DNA of 64,000 bases from Synaphobranchus kaupii. Taxonomy: Eukaryota > Chordata > Actinopteri > Anguilliformes > Synaphobranchidae. The notes under the pieces are model-generated. The model was not told the DNA's origin. It ran no database searches and saw only the letters and a program-made list of their open reading frames with translations. The stretch spans positions 59,080,157 to 59,144,156 of the forward strand of contig CM056381.1 of assembly GCA_029718625.1 (NCBI GenBank), written 5' to 3'. Positions 1 to 11,477 of the stretch are shown piece after piece. The first letter of the stretch is position 1. Each line of letters starts with the position of its first letter. Position numbers and translations under genes: made by a program.

Positions 1-80
1 TAATCAATTTTGGAATAAGGCTGTAACAGAACAAAATGTGGAAAAAGTGAAGCGCTGTGAATACTTTCCGGATTCACTGT
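1..80. mobile_element. Terminal inverted repeat of a Tc1-like transposon (cut by window edge)
   Basis: The first 80 bases read as the outer end of a Tc1/mariner element. Reading inward from position 80 on the minus strand gives CAGTGAATCCGGAAAG, followed by a T-rich stretch ending in a 'CAGCCTTATTCCAAA'-type motif. This is the terminal repeat pattern of a common fish Tc1 family, and a TA follows at the border. The rest of the element lies left of the window, so orientation and completeness are unknown. Confidence 0.75.
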
Positions 81-229
81 ATATTGTGCATATAGAACCA
101 GCTGCGCAGCCAACATATCCCAGCTGACATGTATGCCCACTGCCTCTTCGCCTTCAAACGGCACATGCAGTTTGGCCTCTCTCTGTCCTCTAATGTCACC
201 TCAATGAGGTCGTCAATGTAACATCCATG

Positions 230-1234
230 TGTTATGGTTCTGTTTTTTTTGTGTATTATTTTCTGTTACTTTATTATTTTTCATATTCATTGCCCATAGC
301 CCTGGTTCCTGTACAGTATGCATTTCCCTCAGCTCCCCGGTCTGTCTGTGTGCTGTGTTCCGAGTTGTCACTCCCCTGTATCGTGCTGGCACTATTCGGG
401 TGATTTCGGAAGTATTTGGGATTTCTGCCTTCCTTCGTGTCTCGTATTCTTTCTTCAGTCTTTTGTATTAAACTGCAGATACTATTAACAATTACTTATT
501 GCACTTGTGGTTATCTAGTTTAAGTTACACCTACTAAATCTACTAATGTATATGTGTTACTAAACAAGACTAACCCCCGTATTGTAGTTATTTACTAATT
601 GATACTAACATATCTTCTACGCTGTAACATTCCATTCTCGTGTGCTTTACCTGACTCCTGCTGCCTTCGCATATTGACTGCACCTGTCTCTAGCCTGTAA
701 CTCCGCCTACCAATCTGAGCACGAGTCTGCCTCCGATCCAGGCTGTGTTGTCTTCAATGTATTTTCGTGAATCCGGTCCACGTCTTTGTCATTCCCCCAT
801 TATTGTATTATCGATTCCCATTGTTATCACCTTTGTCTTGTTTGTAACCCCGCCCTCTCTCACACCTGACCCTCCTTTGTCTTCTCCTTCCCCAGTGTTT
901 ATAAGCCCTCAGTGTGCACTGTTACTTTGTTAGAATGTTGATCAATTCCACTGTGCCGATTGTTAGGAAGCCTGTGTTATTTGAAATTCCTGAGACAACC
1001 CTTTGTACGATTTTGAGCCTGCCTTTTCCTTCTGTTTTGTTTGCTGTGTATTTCTGTTTTTTTTTTATTTTATTTTTTTTTAAAAATACTCTTGCTATTT
1101 TTTTTTTACTATTTTGGGTTTTGATTTTGTACCTTCTCAAACTCTGATTACCTGGCTTCTGATCTCGGACCGTGAATAAATGTTTTTTGCCTGCTACCTG
1201 TGGTCTGCGCTTGGGTCCTTCTCAGAACTTAACA
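230..1234 (+). mobile_element. Solo LTR of an LTR retrotransposon, 1005 bp, TSD CCATG
   Basis: The segment starts TGTTATGG and ends CTTAACA (TG...CA) and is flanked by identical 5-bp target duplications, CCATG at 225-229 and 1235-1239. A TTTATAAG TATA-like box lies near 896-903 and an AATAAA signal at 1175-1180, so U3-R-U5 order reads on the plus strand. No internal retroviral-type coding region or second LTR is present, so it is a solo LTR left by LTR-LTR recombination. A 5-bp duplication fits Ty3/Gypsy-like or retrovirus-like elements; the exact family is not determined. Short ORFs inside (for example 229-471 and 745-933) are not real genes. Confidence 0.85.
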
Positions 1235-1253
1235 CCATGGCCATGTTGTGTAG

Positions 1254-1508
1254 TAGGGCTGGCGATATGAGGATAGTATCGGATATTGACGATGATTGAC
1301 AGCTAACACAATGGGAGCTGGATATTGTGATTGACTATGGTTCTACTATCCAGAACTTTCCATCACCACTGATTTCCAGAGGGTGTCGGATGGTAGAGGT
1401 TCTATATTCTAACAAAAATGGAGGTGTTGTTCTGGGGGTCGGGGCAATAGTATCTATCTCAATGTTTAACATGAGAGTTTTGTGACATTGTTTAATCATC
1501 CAGCCCTA
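1254..1508. mobile_element. hAT-type MITE, 255 bp, 8-bp TSD TTGTGTAG
   Basis: Terminal inverted repeats TAGGGCTGG (1254-1262) and CCAGCCCTA (1500-1508) are flanked by perfect 8-bp duplications TTGTGTAG at 1246-1253 and 1509-1516. An 8-bp duplication and a TAGGGCTGG end followed by GCGATAT-like sequence are typical of non-autonomous hAT elements in fish. There is no coding capacity. It lies only about 10 bp from the LTR at 230-1234. Confidence 0.88.
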
Positions 1509-1516
1509 TTGTGTAG

Positions 1517-2429
1517 AACACATGCCACAGAGAATGAGTTGACTCAGGATTATATTGTAATGTTCTACCTGACCGGTCCAAACATCTGAAACGCATTTTT
1601 AGCAATCCAAATATTCCCTCTTTGCCTGACCTGGGCCTTCTAAACACATGATTAACGACACGTTTCGTGCTGTGGGCATACTGTATGGTGTGAGAAGCCA
1701 TATTTTAATGGATAGCTATTGTCACCTAGGAGCCACCCATCCACAAGTGCATTCCCCTGAAAGACTGCAAGTATGATAGCATTGGCCAAGATGAGTCATG
1801 GTTAGGCCCTGGATATTTTGCACGTACATGTGTCACCAGGCAACTTGCATCACAGGCTACCTGGATGTTAATGGAGTGGACTCCCTTTTTGATTCACAAC
1901 TAGCAACTGCACATGTGCAATCGATGGCACCTCACATCAAGCCTAGCGTTAGTTCAGGCAGGCCACGAGAGTGAAATCCGGCCATAGGTGAATCAGCTGA
2001 GTAGTGACGATTCACCTATCGTGGTCCATTCACATAACAAGGCAGTCTATATAACCGCCTCACCCTACCATGGTAGATACTCTGTCTGCATGCCCGCTGC
2101 ACACAAAAAACCCCCCCTCCACCCCAGCTCCATCCTCTTCAGTTCCCCATTGCGCACATACACCTAGCCTATATCGCTCCTGTATGGCTCACTAACATTT
2201 TCGAGTGTCTACTGATTTCGTTCCTCTCTCCTTCCTGCTTCGGCAACTGCCGGAGCAGTATCTATAGATCAACAAACATCGTTCTCCAGAAGCATCCGGT
2301 CAGCTCCAGCTCCACGCATGTACCGAGCTGTGATGCCACCTGCTGGTCTTCAATCAGTCTTCCACCACCGGCTCATTATATATTGATATTTTCATATGTT
2401 CTGTCTGCCAAATTTCTATTCCGTAATCA
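1517..2429. other. No gene recognised
   Basis: No ORF with recognisable similarity. It contains GATTCACCTAT-type sequence near 2010 that mirrors ATAGGTGAATC near 1985, a short inverted pair, and C-rich runs near 2107-2125. This could be part of the repeat that continues at 2430, but I cannot fix its limits. Confidence 0.4.
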
Positions 2430-2636
2430 GCTATTTAGTTAACCGGTGCCAGTCAGCGGCGGATGGACTCCCCCCTCAGAGTCAGGTTCTGCCCAAGGTT
2501 TCTTCCTGCTAACAACAGGGAGTTTTCCCTTGCCACTGTCGCCCTAGGCATGCTTTACGGGGGTTCAGGCCCGGTTCCTTGTAAATTGTTATGATAATGA
2601 CACTTAAAAGTGCCGTATGTATATATAACTGATTGA
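2430..2636 (+). repeat. Teleost interspersed repeat (retroposon 3'-end-like)
   Basis: Contains the fish-wide repeat core around 2460-2560, with GGATGGACTCCC, GGTTTCTTCCTGCTAACA and CCTTGCCACTGTCGCC in order. These motifs recur at the 3' ends of interspersed retroposons in many teleosts. It ends with GTGCCGTATGTATATATAACTG near 2630. The parent family is not certain; no coding potential. Confidence 0.55.
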
Positions 2637-2849
2637 ATGGAATCTGTTAAAAACCATTCACAGTGCTGTCGGTTGCAACCCTATTGTGCAACCCTATTGG
2701 GGGGTTGTTGCTGCTGCCCTCACCGCCATACCCATGCTTGCTCGCGAACCATACCGCCAAACCTAAAACGTATTGTTTTAAGAATGTCAATAAAGCTTTT
2801 GCTTGAACAACAGTGGTCCTGACTGAAGTGGTGTTCTGGCAAAATCCAC

Positions 2850-3190
2850 ATTTGCTCAGAAATTCTTGTTTAGTTCTGAGCTGGCAATCAGGTGATAAAG
2901 GAAAAACATTGCACTCATTGCCACGTTGGACTAGGCTTCAATAAAGTCCCTGAATAGCTGAGCTGACAGTACTCTGGCTCACGCCAGAAACCAAGCTGAT
3001 GGTATTCTGTAATGAACCAGTGGCCAGAAAAGCAAGGGCTACTGTTACTTTGAGCGCAACTGGGGGCTCACAGCGACCTGTTGTGTTGTGACTTCCTGCA
3101 GCATTACATGAAATAGGTGCAGCTTTTGTAGGGACTCATCCTCAGACAGGTCACTTCTTCGCCTGCAGTGACTAATTACATACTCCATTA
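2850..3190 (-). pseudogene. PIF/Harbinger transposase (HARBI1-like) fossil
   Basis: Minus-strand translation between about 3070 and 2945 gives LALAFLATGSLQNTISLV followed by SGVSQSTVSSAIQ. This matches the helix-turn-helix-like N-terminal segment of HARBI1-type nucleases (pattern LALRFYATGSFQ...GVSQSSVSR). Upstream of it VSPQLRSK fits the preceding conserved 'LSPELQ' block. Further on, KQEFLSKCGF in another frame (about 2880-2850) fits the later 'KQEFYxIAGFP' block. Stops and at least one frameshift interrupt the reading, and the catalytic DDE region is missing or unrecognisable. It is a decayed fragment of a cut-and-paste transposase, not a host gene. Confidence 0.72.
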
Positions 3191-4791
3191 TTCCTACAAA
3201 TTGACATAAAGATTAGTCATCCAAATGGATATATGCCAAAAAATATGAAATATGACTGAAATATGACTTTTTCGGTTTTACTAAACAAACAGGCTAATCC
3301 TTTTCACGAGCGTTCTGTCAAATATGCTACACCTCGCAATCTTCTCCCTGCAATTAGGCTCCTTCTCACGAGCATCATTCACAAATCACCTAATCATAGC
3401 CTCCTTTGTATTAGGCCAAATACATGTGTAGGTATAACCAGCACAATTAGCCAATCAGTAAGCCTTTCATGAAGGAAACCTGTTTTGGAGATATTCAGGT
3501 CAATGTTGTTCTCGGTGTGTCATGGTGCACACTTTCATTTTAATGACAGTCGCATAATTAAAATGAAAAAATTCTTCAAGTTCAAGTTGCGTTTATTGTC
3601 ATTCTTCTCAGGTGTAAGAAAAATAATGGATCACAGTTCAATATATGAACAGCCATAAACAATTAAAAACCGAACTAAATACAGGAACTAACATTATAAA
3701 AAAGAAAAAAGACAATGAACAACATATGCAAAGTAGCCTATGCATTTTTCCTGTTTGGGGATTTACATCAACGTCAAATTGGACAGCATATGATCCACGG
3801 AAATGGTTGATTGGCTTTTGAATAGATTATGATCATGTGTGCATTGCTTGGGAAAGCCCCTAAATTACCAACTCGCCATACACTGGGCTGCGACTTTCAC
3901 CATAAACCTGGTCTGAGCAGGCGTAGGGGTGAATCACAGACTACCCCAGGGTGTGTAATTAACACCAGACACCAGCCAAATGCTGGTAACATTTTGATTG
4001 TGGCTGGTAAGATTTTTTACTCTAGCAGCCACTTTGGCCAGTAACCAAAAGCATCTTATAGTTAAGATCATCTTAGAGTGTTTTGTGTTTGAGCTTTATT
4101 CATTTTAAGATTAAAATTATATTACATAGAAAGATAATAAAAATACAGGGAGAAATACAAAAAACAAATGACAAAAAACAAACAAACAAACAAACAAACA
4201 AACAATATTAAAAACTAAATACTATAAAAACTAAATAGCCTAAGATGATATTTATCTAAGATATTTATCTAACCCAGGTTGTGTTATATTGTAAAAAGGT
4301 AATGAGGCTGGTTAAATTTTTGCTGTCGCAAGTGGCATTTTGGTGGCAGCTCGCCACATGCTGCAGGCCGGCCAGAAAATAGAGCCCACAGTCAACAACA
4401 ACAAATGTGGTCCCCACAGTGATTTTCATGTTTAATGGACAGAAAACAAAAACAATTGAAAACCAGCTTAGGTCAGAGCACTTGAAATAACTGAAAACGA
4501 GGAAGAGTCACTAATAGTTATCCAATCAGCATCCCTGGATTCCTGGCATCTCATCCCCCAAAATCCCTTCAGTTGTTTTAATTGACTCCTACATACATTT
4601 TCACGATGATTCTTAATTTTACATCTTCTTCCTTCCTCAGAACAGTATTATTGTTAAGAACAGTTTGAACCATTAAATAATGCAGTTTTATCAACTTCAA
4701 ATGCTTTATCGTTTTTTTTAAATCCTGTGACAGGAGCAGTGAGAAAACGATGTAGCTCGCACTATGTAGCTAATATCACTCTGAAGAACAG
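3191..4791. other. No gene; short repeat pieces and an (AAAC)n tract
   Basis: No coding region recognised. TTCAAGTTCAAGTTGCGTTT near 3575-3596 is the start of a common teleost retroposon tail type ('TTCAAGTTCAAGTT...TTATTGTCAT'). Around 3970-4040 there is CCAGCCAAATGCTGGTAACA / GTGGCTGGTAAG, a small locally inverted repeat. A tetranucleotide (AAAC)n microsatellite spans about 4176-4204. The rest is AT-rich sequence without visible features. Confidence 0.5.
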
Positions 4792-4793
4792 TA

Positions 4794-5445
4794 CAGTGAG
4801 CACCATAATTCATTGGACAGCGACACATTTTTTTGTTATTTTGGTTCTGTACTCTAGCACTTTGAGTTTGAAAAGATACAATGACAATGAGGTTGAAGTG
4901 CAGACTGTCAGCTTTAATTTGAGGATATTTTCATCCATATCGGATGAACCGTTTAGAAATTATAGAACCTTTTGTACATAGTCCCCCACCCCCCCCCCAC
5001 CCCATTTTCGGGCTTCAAAAAATATTGGACAGTTTAACATAATGTAGAATAAAGTAATAATTTTTTTATATTTGGTCGCATATCCCTAGCATGCCATGAC
5101 TTCCTGATGTCTACGACCCAACAATATCAAAACACTCTTGATATCTTATTTTCTGGTACTCTTACAAGCGGTACTATCTGCATTTTAATGGATCTCTATG
5201 GGAATTGGGGGGTGGGACTAGATTTTGCTGTAAATTATGCTGGAACAGTATAGAATACATGGTTGGCCAAATGGCTGTAAGTCATCAAATGAGCCTCAAA
5301 CCATCACTCTGCTGCCAGATATGCAGTAGATATGGATGGATCACTTTAAGGGTTGTTTTTCCTGACAAATTTTTCGATTGAAGTCTTTGGAAAAATAAGT
5401 CAGGGGAAGAAACCCTTCAAGTTATCCATCCATATCTACTGCATA
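4794..5445 (+). mobile_element. Fold-back Tc1-related element, copy A (left arm plus central hairpin)
   Basis: Starts after a TA with CAGTGAGCACCATAATTC, the terminus of a TcMar-Tc1-type family with many copies in fish. About 560 bp of left arm lead into a central hairpin: TAGATATGGATGGATCACTT near 5329-5348 pairs with the reverse sequence ATCCATCCATATCTA near 5424-5440. The right arm stops about 20 bp beyond the hairpin, so this copy is 3'-truncated. No transposase ORF. Other copies lie at 12207, 21958, 49783 and 55218. Confidence 0.75.
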
Positions 5446-5760
5446 CTACTCAGGTAGTTTAAAAGAGTTCTGTTCTTTTTGGTCCTGACTGCACTGTAAA
5501 TTGTGGGGAGACATCAATGCAGAAGGGTCAGTTGATGTCGGGCTTTCGCCTCAGAGCGGATTCACCACCTTTATTGATGTAAGCGCTGCAGGTGGGTCTG
5601 GCATTGAGGGTTATTGATTTCTCTTTAAGTCAGCATCCCTTCTTTTTCAGGGCTCATTCTTACCCTGTGCGAGTCACCATTGAATCTTCATCTGAAGCAT
5701 CTCACATCTCACAAACTACAAGTACTGACCAAGAGAAGGGTGTGTGCAAACACACACATG
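5446..5760. other. No gene recognised
   Basis: Unique-looking sequence between two repeats; no coding or repeat signature that I can support. Confidence 0.4.
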
Positions 5761-5942
5761 TAATAAGAAAAGAAAACGGCCAGCACTCTCCAATGTAAGT
5801 TTAATTTATTTAATAGTAAGCAGTCACGAACGCGTTTCAGCTACACGGCCTTAATCAGCATATGGACAACGCGTTTGTGACTGCTGCTATTAAATAAATT
5901 AAACTTACATTGGAGAGTGCTGGCCGTTTTCTTTTCTTATTA
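5761..5942. repeat. 182-bp palindromic element with 75-bp arms
   Basis: The left arm (5761-5835) and right arm (5868-5942) are near-perfect reverse complements. For example, AACGGCCAGCACTCTCCAAT near 5774 mirrors ATTGGAGAGTGCTGGCCGTT near 5909. The loop (about 32 bp) contains AGCTACACGGCCTTAATCAG. Differences are a few single bases or small indels. There is no ORF; the structure suggests a fold-back MITE or a sequence transcribed as a long hairpin. Confidence 0.8.
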
Positions 5943-6055
5943 TATGTACCCTGGGCCACAGCACCCGTAAGCTCAATTATAAGTCTTAGGTGAGTAGAGC
6001 ACGTCTTTTCTTAATATTATACAAACACACACATGGACACGTACAGTTCATGCAC

Positions 6056-6082
6056 TCACGCACGCACGCACGCACACATACA
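6056..6082. repeat. (CACG)n/(AC)n microsatellite
   Basis: ACTCACGCACGCACGCACGC followed by ACACA repeats; a simple tandem repeat with no other function visible. Further CA dinucleotides occur just upstream (about 6021-6035). Confidence 0.8.
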
Positions 6083-7364
6083 TGCCAAATAAACAATATA
6101 TGCTGGAGTTAAATCCTAGCAAAAAGCTAAATAAATGTGAAAGGCATCTAAAGCGTATTTTCAAAGCAAAAGAAGCCAAGTTACTCACATACACAAAGCA
6201 TACTCTAGACGTCTGTAAAAACACACAATTCCTGAAAATCTGTGGACCAAACAAATAGTATGTGGACCAAACTATAATACCAAGTTACATTTAACCAACA
6301 TGTTTCACGGAAACTAAACAAGCCGTTTCCCAAAGCAAACACACTGTTACATTGCCAGGGTATACTTGAACGCTGAAGTGCAAAGAGATGTTTTTTTAGG
6401 AGACATGGTCAATCGGAATTCCACATTTCAACAGTAATGACTAATTGTTTTGATACTTCCACATTCTGCAGCAAAAGGCCAGACTAGCATGGGGCTTAAA
6501 ATCCATCCATCCATCCAATACAATCCATTACAAAAATCTATTTGTCGTGGTCTTAAAGCTGAGATCATTATGTTGGAAAAATAATTAAAATAATGACTTT
6601 ATTTCCACCAAATAATTCCTGTCTGATTAGGGAGAAGCAGTAACATTGAAGTACTATGGACATAGGGAAGAGGACAGCGCTTCGTGGTTCATTACAATAG
6701 CATGCCCAGCAATGTGGACCTATTTTGTCCCTCCCCTTCTGTGTGTTTCTACCGTAGTTTTTCTGGGAAATGGGATGGCATAGGAAATTAATTACCCTCT
6801 CATCCTGGGATTGGGAGAACAGAGACCGAGATGGGGGGGGGGGGGGGGGGGGGGGCTATTCCACTCTGTACTACAAGTGATCCCAAGATTAATGAGAAAC
6901 TTTATTGAGCCGGGCCTGCCAATCCATAAACCTACACAAAGCTTTCAATTCATCACCGGCATTGTCGGTGAAAGAAAGGCGGAGTAAAATGGAGCTAAAC
7001 TGCCCATTGTTTTCACCCACAATCAACCAGAATGCCTGCAAGGAAATCAAATTAGCAGGCTACCTGTCTGTGCAGTATATGATTGGAGTGGAGCTGGGTT
7101 TTTGTGTTTGGAGAGTGCTCCATTTGCCCAGTGAAGGTTGCTGTCCAAAACCGTTTCTACTTTATTAAACCCTTGAAAAGAGTTGGGATGGCAGCAGGAT
7201 GCAGTGGGCCCAAGGCTCCCTCAATGTCAGCTGTAACAACTGGGATTTCAGTAGGAAAGCAGGAAAGAAAGAAGAAATTAAATTGGGCCTGACCATCTCC
7301 TGCTAGTGGAACAGAGGAAAGGAGTGCGATAAAAAAAATATATGTACCCTTGCCATACTATCAT
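6083..7364. other. No gene; contains a 23-G homopolymer
   Basis: No coding region recognised. A run of 23 guanines occupies 6833-6855. A short ATCC tandem lies near 6501-6515. Otherwise unremarkable AT-rich sequence. Confidence 0.45.
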
Positions 7365-7500
7365 GGTAGCAGTTTGGTGTTGTGGTTAACCGCCTGGGCC
7401 TTTAACGGGGACGATGCAGCTTTCAATCCAATGTGGGACACTGGCTGGCTACTTAGCCAAAGTTTCCTTCAGTATGTACAGTAATAGTATTAATATAGTA
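7365..7500 (+). repeat. Degraded tRNA-derived SINE
   Basis: GTTGTGGTTAACCGCCTGGG near 7378-7397 resembles the box A region of teleost tRNA-derived SINEs. GCAGCTTTCAATCC (about 7416-7429) stands where box B (GGTTCGANTCC) is expected. GTGGGACACTGGCTGGCTAC follows as in the SINE body, with TTCAGTATGTA near 7469-7479. Both promoter boxes are mutated, so this is an old inactive copy. Confidence 0.55.
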
Positions 7501-7931
7501 ATCTATAGTCAAAATTGTGTAGTAATATACCTGTATATGAAAGTAACCTGAGAACAGGTGAATTCACATCAAATTAGCATGCACTTGCATGAAAGTAACT
7601 TGAAAATAATGTCAACTGGTATTGATCGATGAGCTGAACTAAGCAAACGTGTCAAATATGAAAACACATGCATGAAATGGACAAATGAACACTGCGGGCC
7701 ACGTGTCAGCCAAACGTCACCAGCGGAAGGATTTAAGGAATCCTTATCTGCGGTCTCTGAGTTGATACGGCTCCTCACACGTGCATGTAATCTCTGAAAG
7801 TAATTACCGAGTATTTCTTGAGCACAATAAGAATCATCGCCAGCATGAGACACATCGGCTTTCTTTTCACTTTGTCTTTTTCTTATTCAGACCTGATCCT
7901 TAGGTAAACCTTCATACTTCAGAGGCCATGT

Positions 7932-8119
7932 GAAATGCCTCCAGGAAAAAACAACAACATCCTTACTCATATCTATTGGATTTAGGTATGATAGCCAATC
8001 AGATGCACAGCCATGCAGCTATCACGCGATAGAGAAAATCTTATGGCCCTGCTGCTGATTGTGTGACATATTAACACCCAATAAATATGAGTGGGGGTCT
8101 TTTTTTCTGGAGGCATTTC
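7932..8119. mobile_element. MITE, 188 bp, imperfect terminal inverted repeats
   Basis: GAAATGCCTCCAGGAAAAAA at 7932-7951 pairs with TTTTTTTCTGGAGGCATTTC ending at 8119. Pairing extends inward (CTTACTCATATCTATTGG against CCAATAAATATGAGTGGG) for about 48 bp. No ORF. Target-site duplication is not clear, so the superfamily is unknown. Confidence 0.7.
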
Positions 8120-8472
8120 TTTTCAAGTTTGGAGGTTTATAACTGCATCAGGTGTGATTACATAAAAAAAGATTAAAAGAAAGACATTAAACCCCATGGT
8201 GGCTGTGGCTGTTGTTGTGCAAAAAAAAAAAAATCAGTAATTATTGTTATGGTATATTGCCCAACCCTAGTAAAGAGATCTGGAGGATATGCCCGAAATA
8301 ATACTACAGCAAGGGGGTGCTGGCTTTGAGATACCAGCAGGTCAGTGGGGGGGTTGTGAGCTGAGGCTAATGTCTTGCCCAAAACCAATCCTTACATGTT
8401 TTCATTTATTTTGCTTGACTAATGAGGCAATTAATTAGTTGAAAAATGAATACAAATTTGGTTTTGAGTGTG

Positions 8473-8503
<31 letters not shown>

Positions 8504-9109
8504 CTGCTCTACACAACTAAACTTGGCCTTAAGAACTGATGCTTAAAATGTCGCCACTTGTTATTTTGAGTAGAGGGACCCAGAGTAAGTGAAGTGTGAC
8601 CTGTAGATGCAGTACCTCTATATAAACGCATGTCAAATTAAAGACGAACACAGGAGTAGAGGGACACAATTTTTATGAACAAAATGAATACGGAGTACAG
8701 GGAAGATATTGCAATGGAGAAATAATGTAGGTTTCCAATTTGAAAAACCAATTAATTATCACTGAAAAGAAGAAAACATAAGTCCAAAACTAACAAAAAC
8801 ACCATGTGAGGCTAATTCCCCTAGCAAGTGTTTCAACTTCACAAAAGCCTTGGAGGAGCCCCATATATTGGCATAATGCTAGTTAGCCACCAGGATCATA
8901 TAAGGAGCAAGAGGAAGGAAACAAAAGCGCTGGGCATGACACACTATGTACAATGAGCGTGAGCATTAGAATAAAATATATGAAATAAACAGTGCTCGGC
9001 AATTGCTTGAGAAAACTGATCCATGCACAGCCATAACCTTCAGGCACAATGCCCTACATTACCCTCCGCTAATAGCCCAGCTTGTAGAGCCAGTAACAAG
9101 CAAACAGGT
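8120..9109. other. No gene; hAT-like terminus and a 26-G run
   Basis: ATATTGCCCAACCCTAG at 8253-8269 resembles one end of a hAT MITE of the TAGGG type seen at 1254, but the opposite end was not found. A run of 26 guanines occupies 8478-8503. No coding sequence recognised. Confidence 0.45.
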
Positions 9110-9375
9110 TTCTATGTTCAGCTGTGTTTGGCTTGGTCAAAAGCCGCAAAACACAGGAAATTCAAATGAGCACCACCAAGCCAACCTTCAACTCTCTACA
9201 TTATCAGGGATTTCCAGTACTCCGTCTTTTTTATCTGACTGCTATACTGTTCTGTAGCTATGTTGGTCTGCTGTATGTCAAACAACATGTACTCAACACT
9301 GGGAAGATTGGTGGTGTTTGATTGAATGTCTTTTGTGGCTTTTGAGCAAGCCAAACTTCTCACTGAAAACATAGT
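9110..9375. mobile_element. Dispersed MITE-like repeat, copy 1
   Basis: CTGTGTTTGGCTTGGTCAAA near 9122 is inverted near 9330-9355 as TTTTGAGCAAGCCAAACTTC, giving terminal inverted repeats of about 60 bp. A second copy in opposite orientation lies at 63420-63595 and shares about 170 bp, including GTACTGGAAATC-type sequence. Overlapping short ORFs are not genes. Confidence 0.65.
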
Positions 9376-11221
9376 TTTTTGTTAATAGTTTAATGTATTG
9401 TTATAATAAGTACAACTATTTCTACACATCCACTTGAACATTGAATAAACATAAGTTAACTCAAGATGGATGTTACGGCCAATAAACACATCCCTACAAG
9501 ATGTAATTATATACACAACTAGAAAGTTAATTTAGTGTGCCGGCAGAAATTGAATGGTTGATTGATTTATTTGTGGTCCACTGCACTGCTTCTGGGTGGT
9601 CAATATTGCTGCTTGATAGCTTGGGAAATAATAAGTACCCAATGTAATGGTAACATTGCCAATGTGGCTGCTATGGGTTGAACTGGAGTAACCATAGACT
9701 GTAGAGTAACACATCTGTTTGTTGATAGCTACTTAGCTAATGTGGCTGAATATAGCTGGCTATTCTGCATAACTAGCAAAGAATTTAGCAAAGCTAGTCA
9801 CTCCAGCTACAAGAAGCTGTGGTGATAATGACATTACTAATAACTACCTGATAGTTGACACGGTGTGGCTTCATTAACGTTACTGATAATATTGAATTTG
9901 CAAGATTAGTCTAGTGTTGAACTGTTATAGTACGACTGCTCCTTCTAATGTCCAGCTTTCATTTCCTTAACGCTGCAGCATATTTTTTCCCAGCATGTGC
10001 CGGACAGTTTTTTGTTTGTTTTTGTTTAAGCCTTCAGGAGTCATTTGGAGAAATTTTATTTTTTGGTGAGGGATGTGCAAGGCACAGTCTTCTCTTTTGG
10101 TGGGAAGAACATATTTACGAGAAGAAATGTTTCTTTTAATCAGTGCAACAATTGATGTAACTTTGTGTAAGAACAAAGGAAGCTATTCTCTAAAACATGA
10201 CAGGTTAACAGATTAATAAGGCCAAACATTTATTGGAGCAAAACAGGGCCAGAGAATCAATACACACTATCAGAGACCTGATGTGGCAATACAGGCTCAC
10301 TGTTCATCACAGAGACAGGGTAAATGGCTGTGAGAAATATGTTGCAAGCCTTCTGGTCTGGCAAATTATGAACCTGTTGTAACATCCTTAACAGATCTCA
10401 ATATTTAAAATACATTTTGTTTCATTATAGATTAATATGACAGTGCAGTGGATGTATCCATGCCAGCATATCTGATGAGATGCCAATAGCACCATCACAG
10501 ATGGTGCAACAGTTTATATTTTGTTTGTTTTGTACTTAATTTTACCTAAATAAATACAAACACCGGCACCCACAGTCATATGCCTGTAAAATAAAGATAT
10601 GATTTGATACTTTCCCAATGAAAAATAAGTATAAGTAAATATAAGTAAATACTTAAGTTTACCACAACACTTTATTTCAGAGCCTGAAATAAACCAACAA
10701 ACTCCATCTGCCATTAATATCTAAAATAGCAAAAACAGAATGCTAGGGACTGGCCAATGTTTAGTAACATGGGTAATCAGGAAAAGGGCCCTAAAAATGC
10801 TAAACCAGTGCTATGGCCACCAGTGCTATGACATATCCATATAACGCGGAAGGCTACAGGCAAAACGTTCCTCAATTAATATTAATCACAAAGTGGCAAT
10901 CAACAGAGAAAATGTGCCATGGGCCTTGCAAGAGGACAAGGAGAATAAGTGCCAACTAGTCAGGCTCCATTTTTATTACATTAACTTTAGCCTTTTACTT
11001 AGCCTTAACCTTAATTTAATTTGCCATTATCATTAATGACTACCGTTGTAGTTCTTGCCAAAAATGTAATTTAATAATAATAAAACTGAATTTGCAGTCC
11101 TGTGTGTTGTTCGACAGTAAACGTCCATAATACAAACAGGCTATCGTTAGATCAGAAGTTCAGAAGTAATTTGATGCGACATTTTACCATTGGTAATCTG
11201 AGGTAGCTGGGTGTATGCATA
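9376..11221. other. No gene recognised
   Basis: About 1.8 kb with no recognisable coding or repeat sequence apart from a small TAAGTA-type tandem near 10625-10655. It may hold old unrecognised repeats. Confidence 0.4.
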
Positions 11222-11477
11222 CCATATCGACAGCCTCATAACAAAAGTGCCTAAGTCATTTTTTGGACATTTTGCGATTTTCTGCCTAAATCACTTGATT
11301 TATCATTCGTCAACAGTGTAAAAATGCTCGTCACTGCAGGTCGCTGTGCAATTCCTGAACCACTCTAAGAAAGAGTTAATAAATACTCATTGACGTAGAA
11401 TTGCAGCAGTTTTTTGCCTTTTTCTCAAAACTACAAAAAATGACGTAGGCACTTTTGTTATGAGGCTGTCGATATGG
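11222..11477. mobile_element. MITE, 256 bp, 44-bp terminal inverted repeats
   Basis: CCATATCGACAGCCTCATAA at 11222-11241 is mirrored by TTATGAGGCTGTCGATATGG at 11458-11477, and pairing continues through AAAAGTGCCTAAGTCATTTT with one difference. The middle has no ORF. The long, almost perfect repeats suggest a fairly recent insertion; no target duplication is evident. Confidence 0.8.

Noticed and set aside
229..471. 80-aa hydrophobic ORF
   Set aside because: Contained in the LTR at 230-1234; composition is driven by T-rich sequence.
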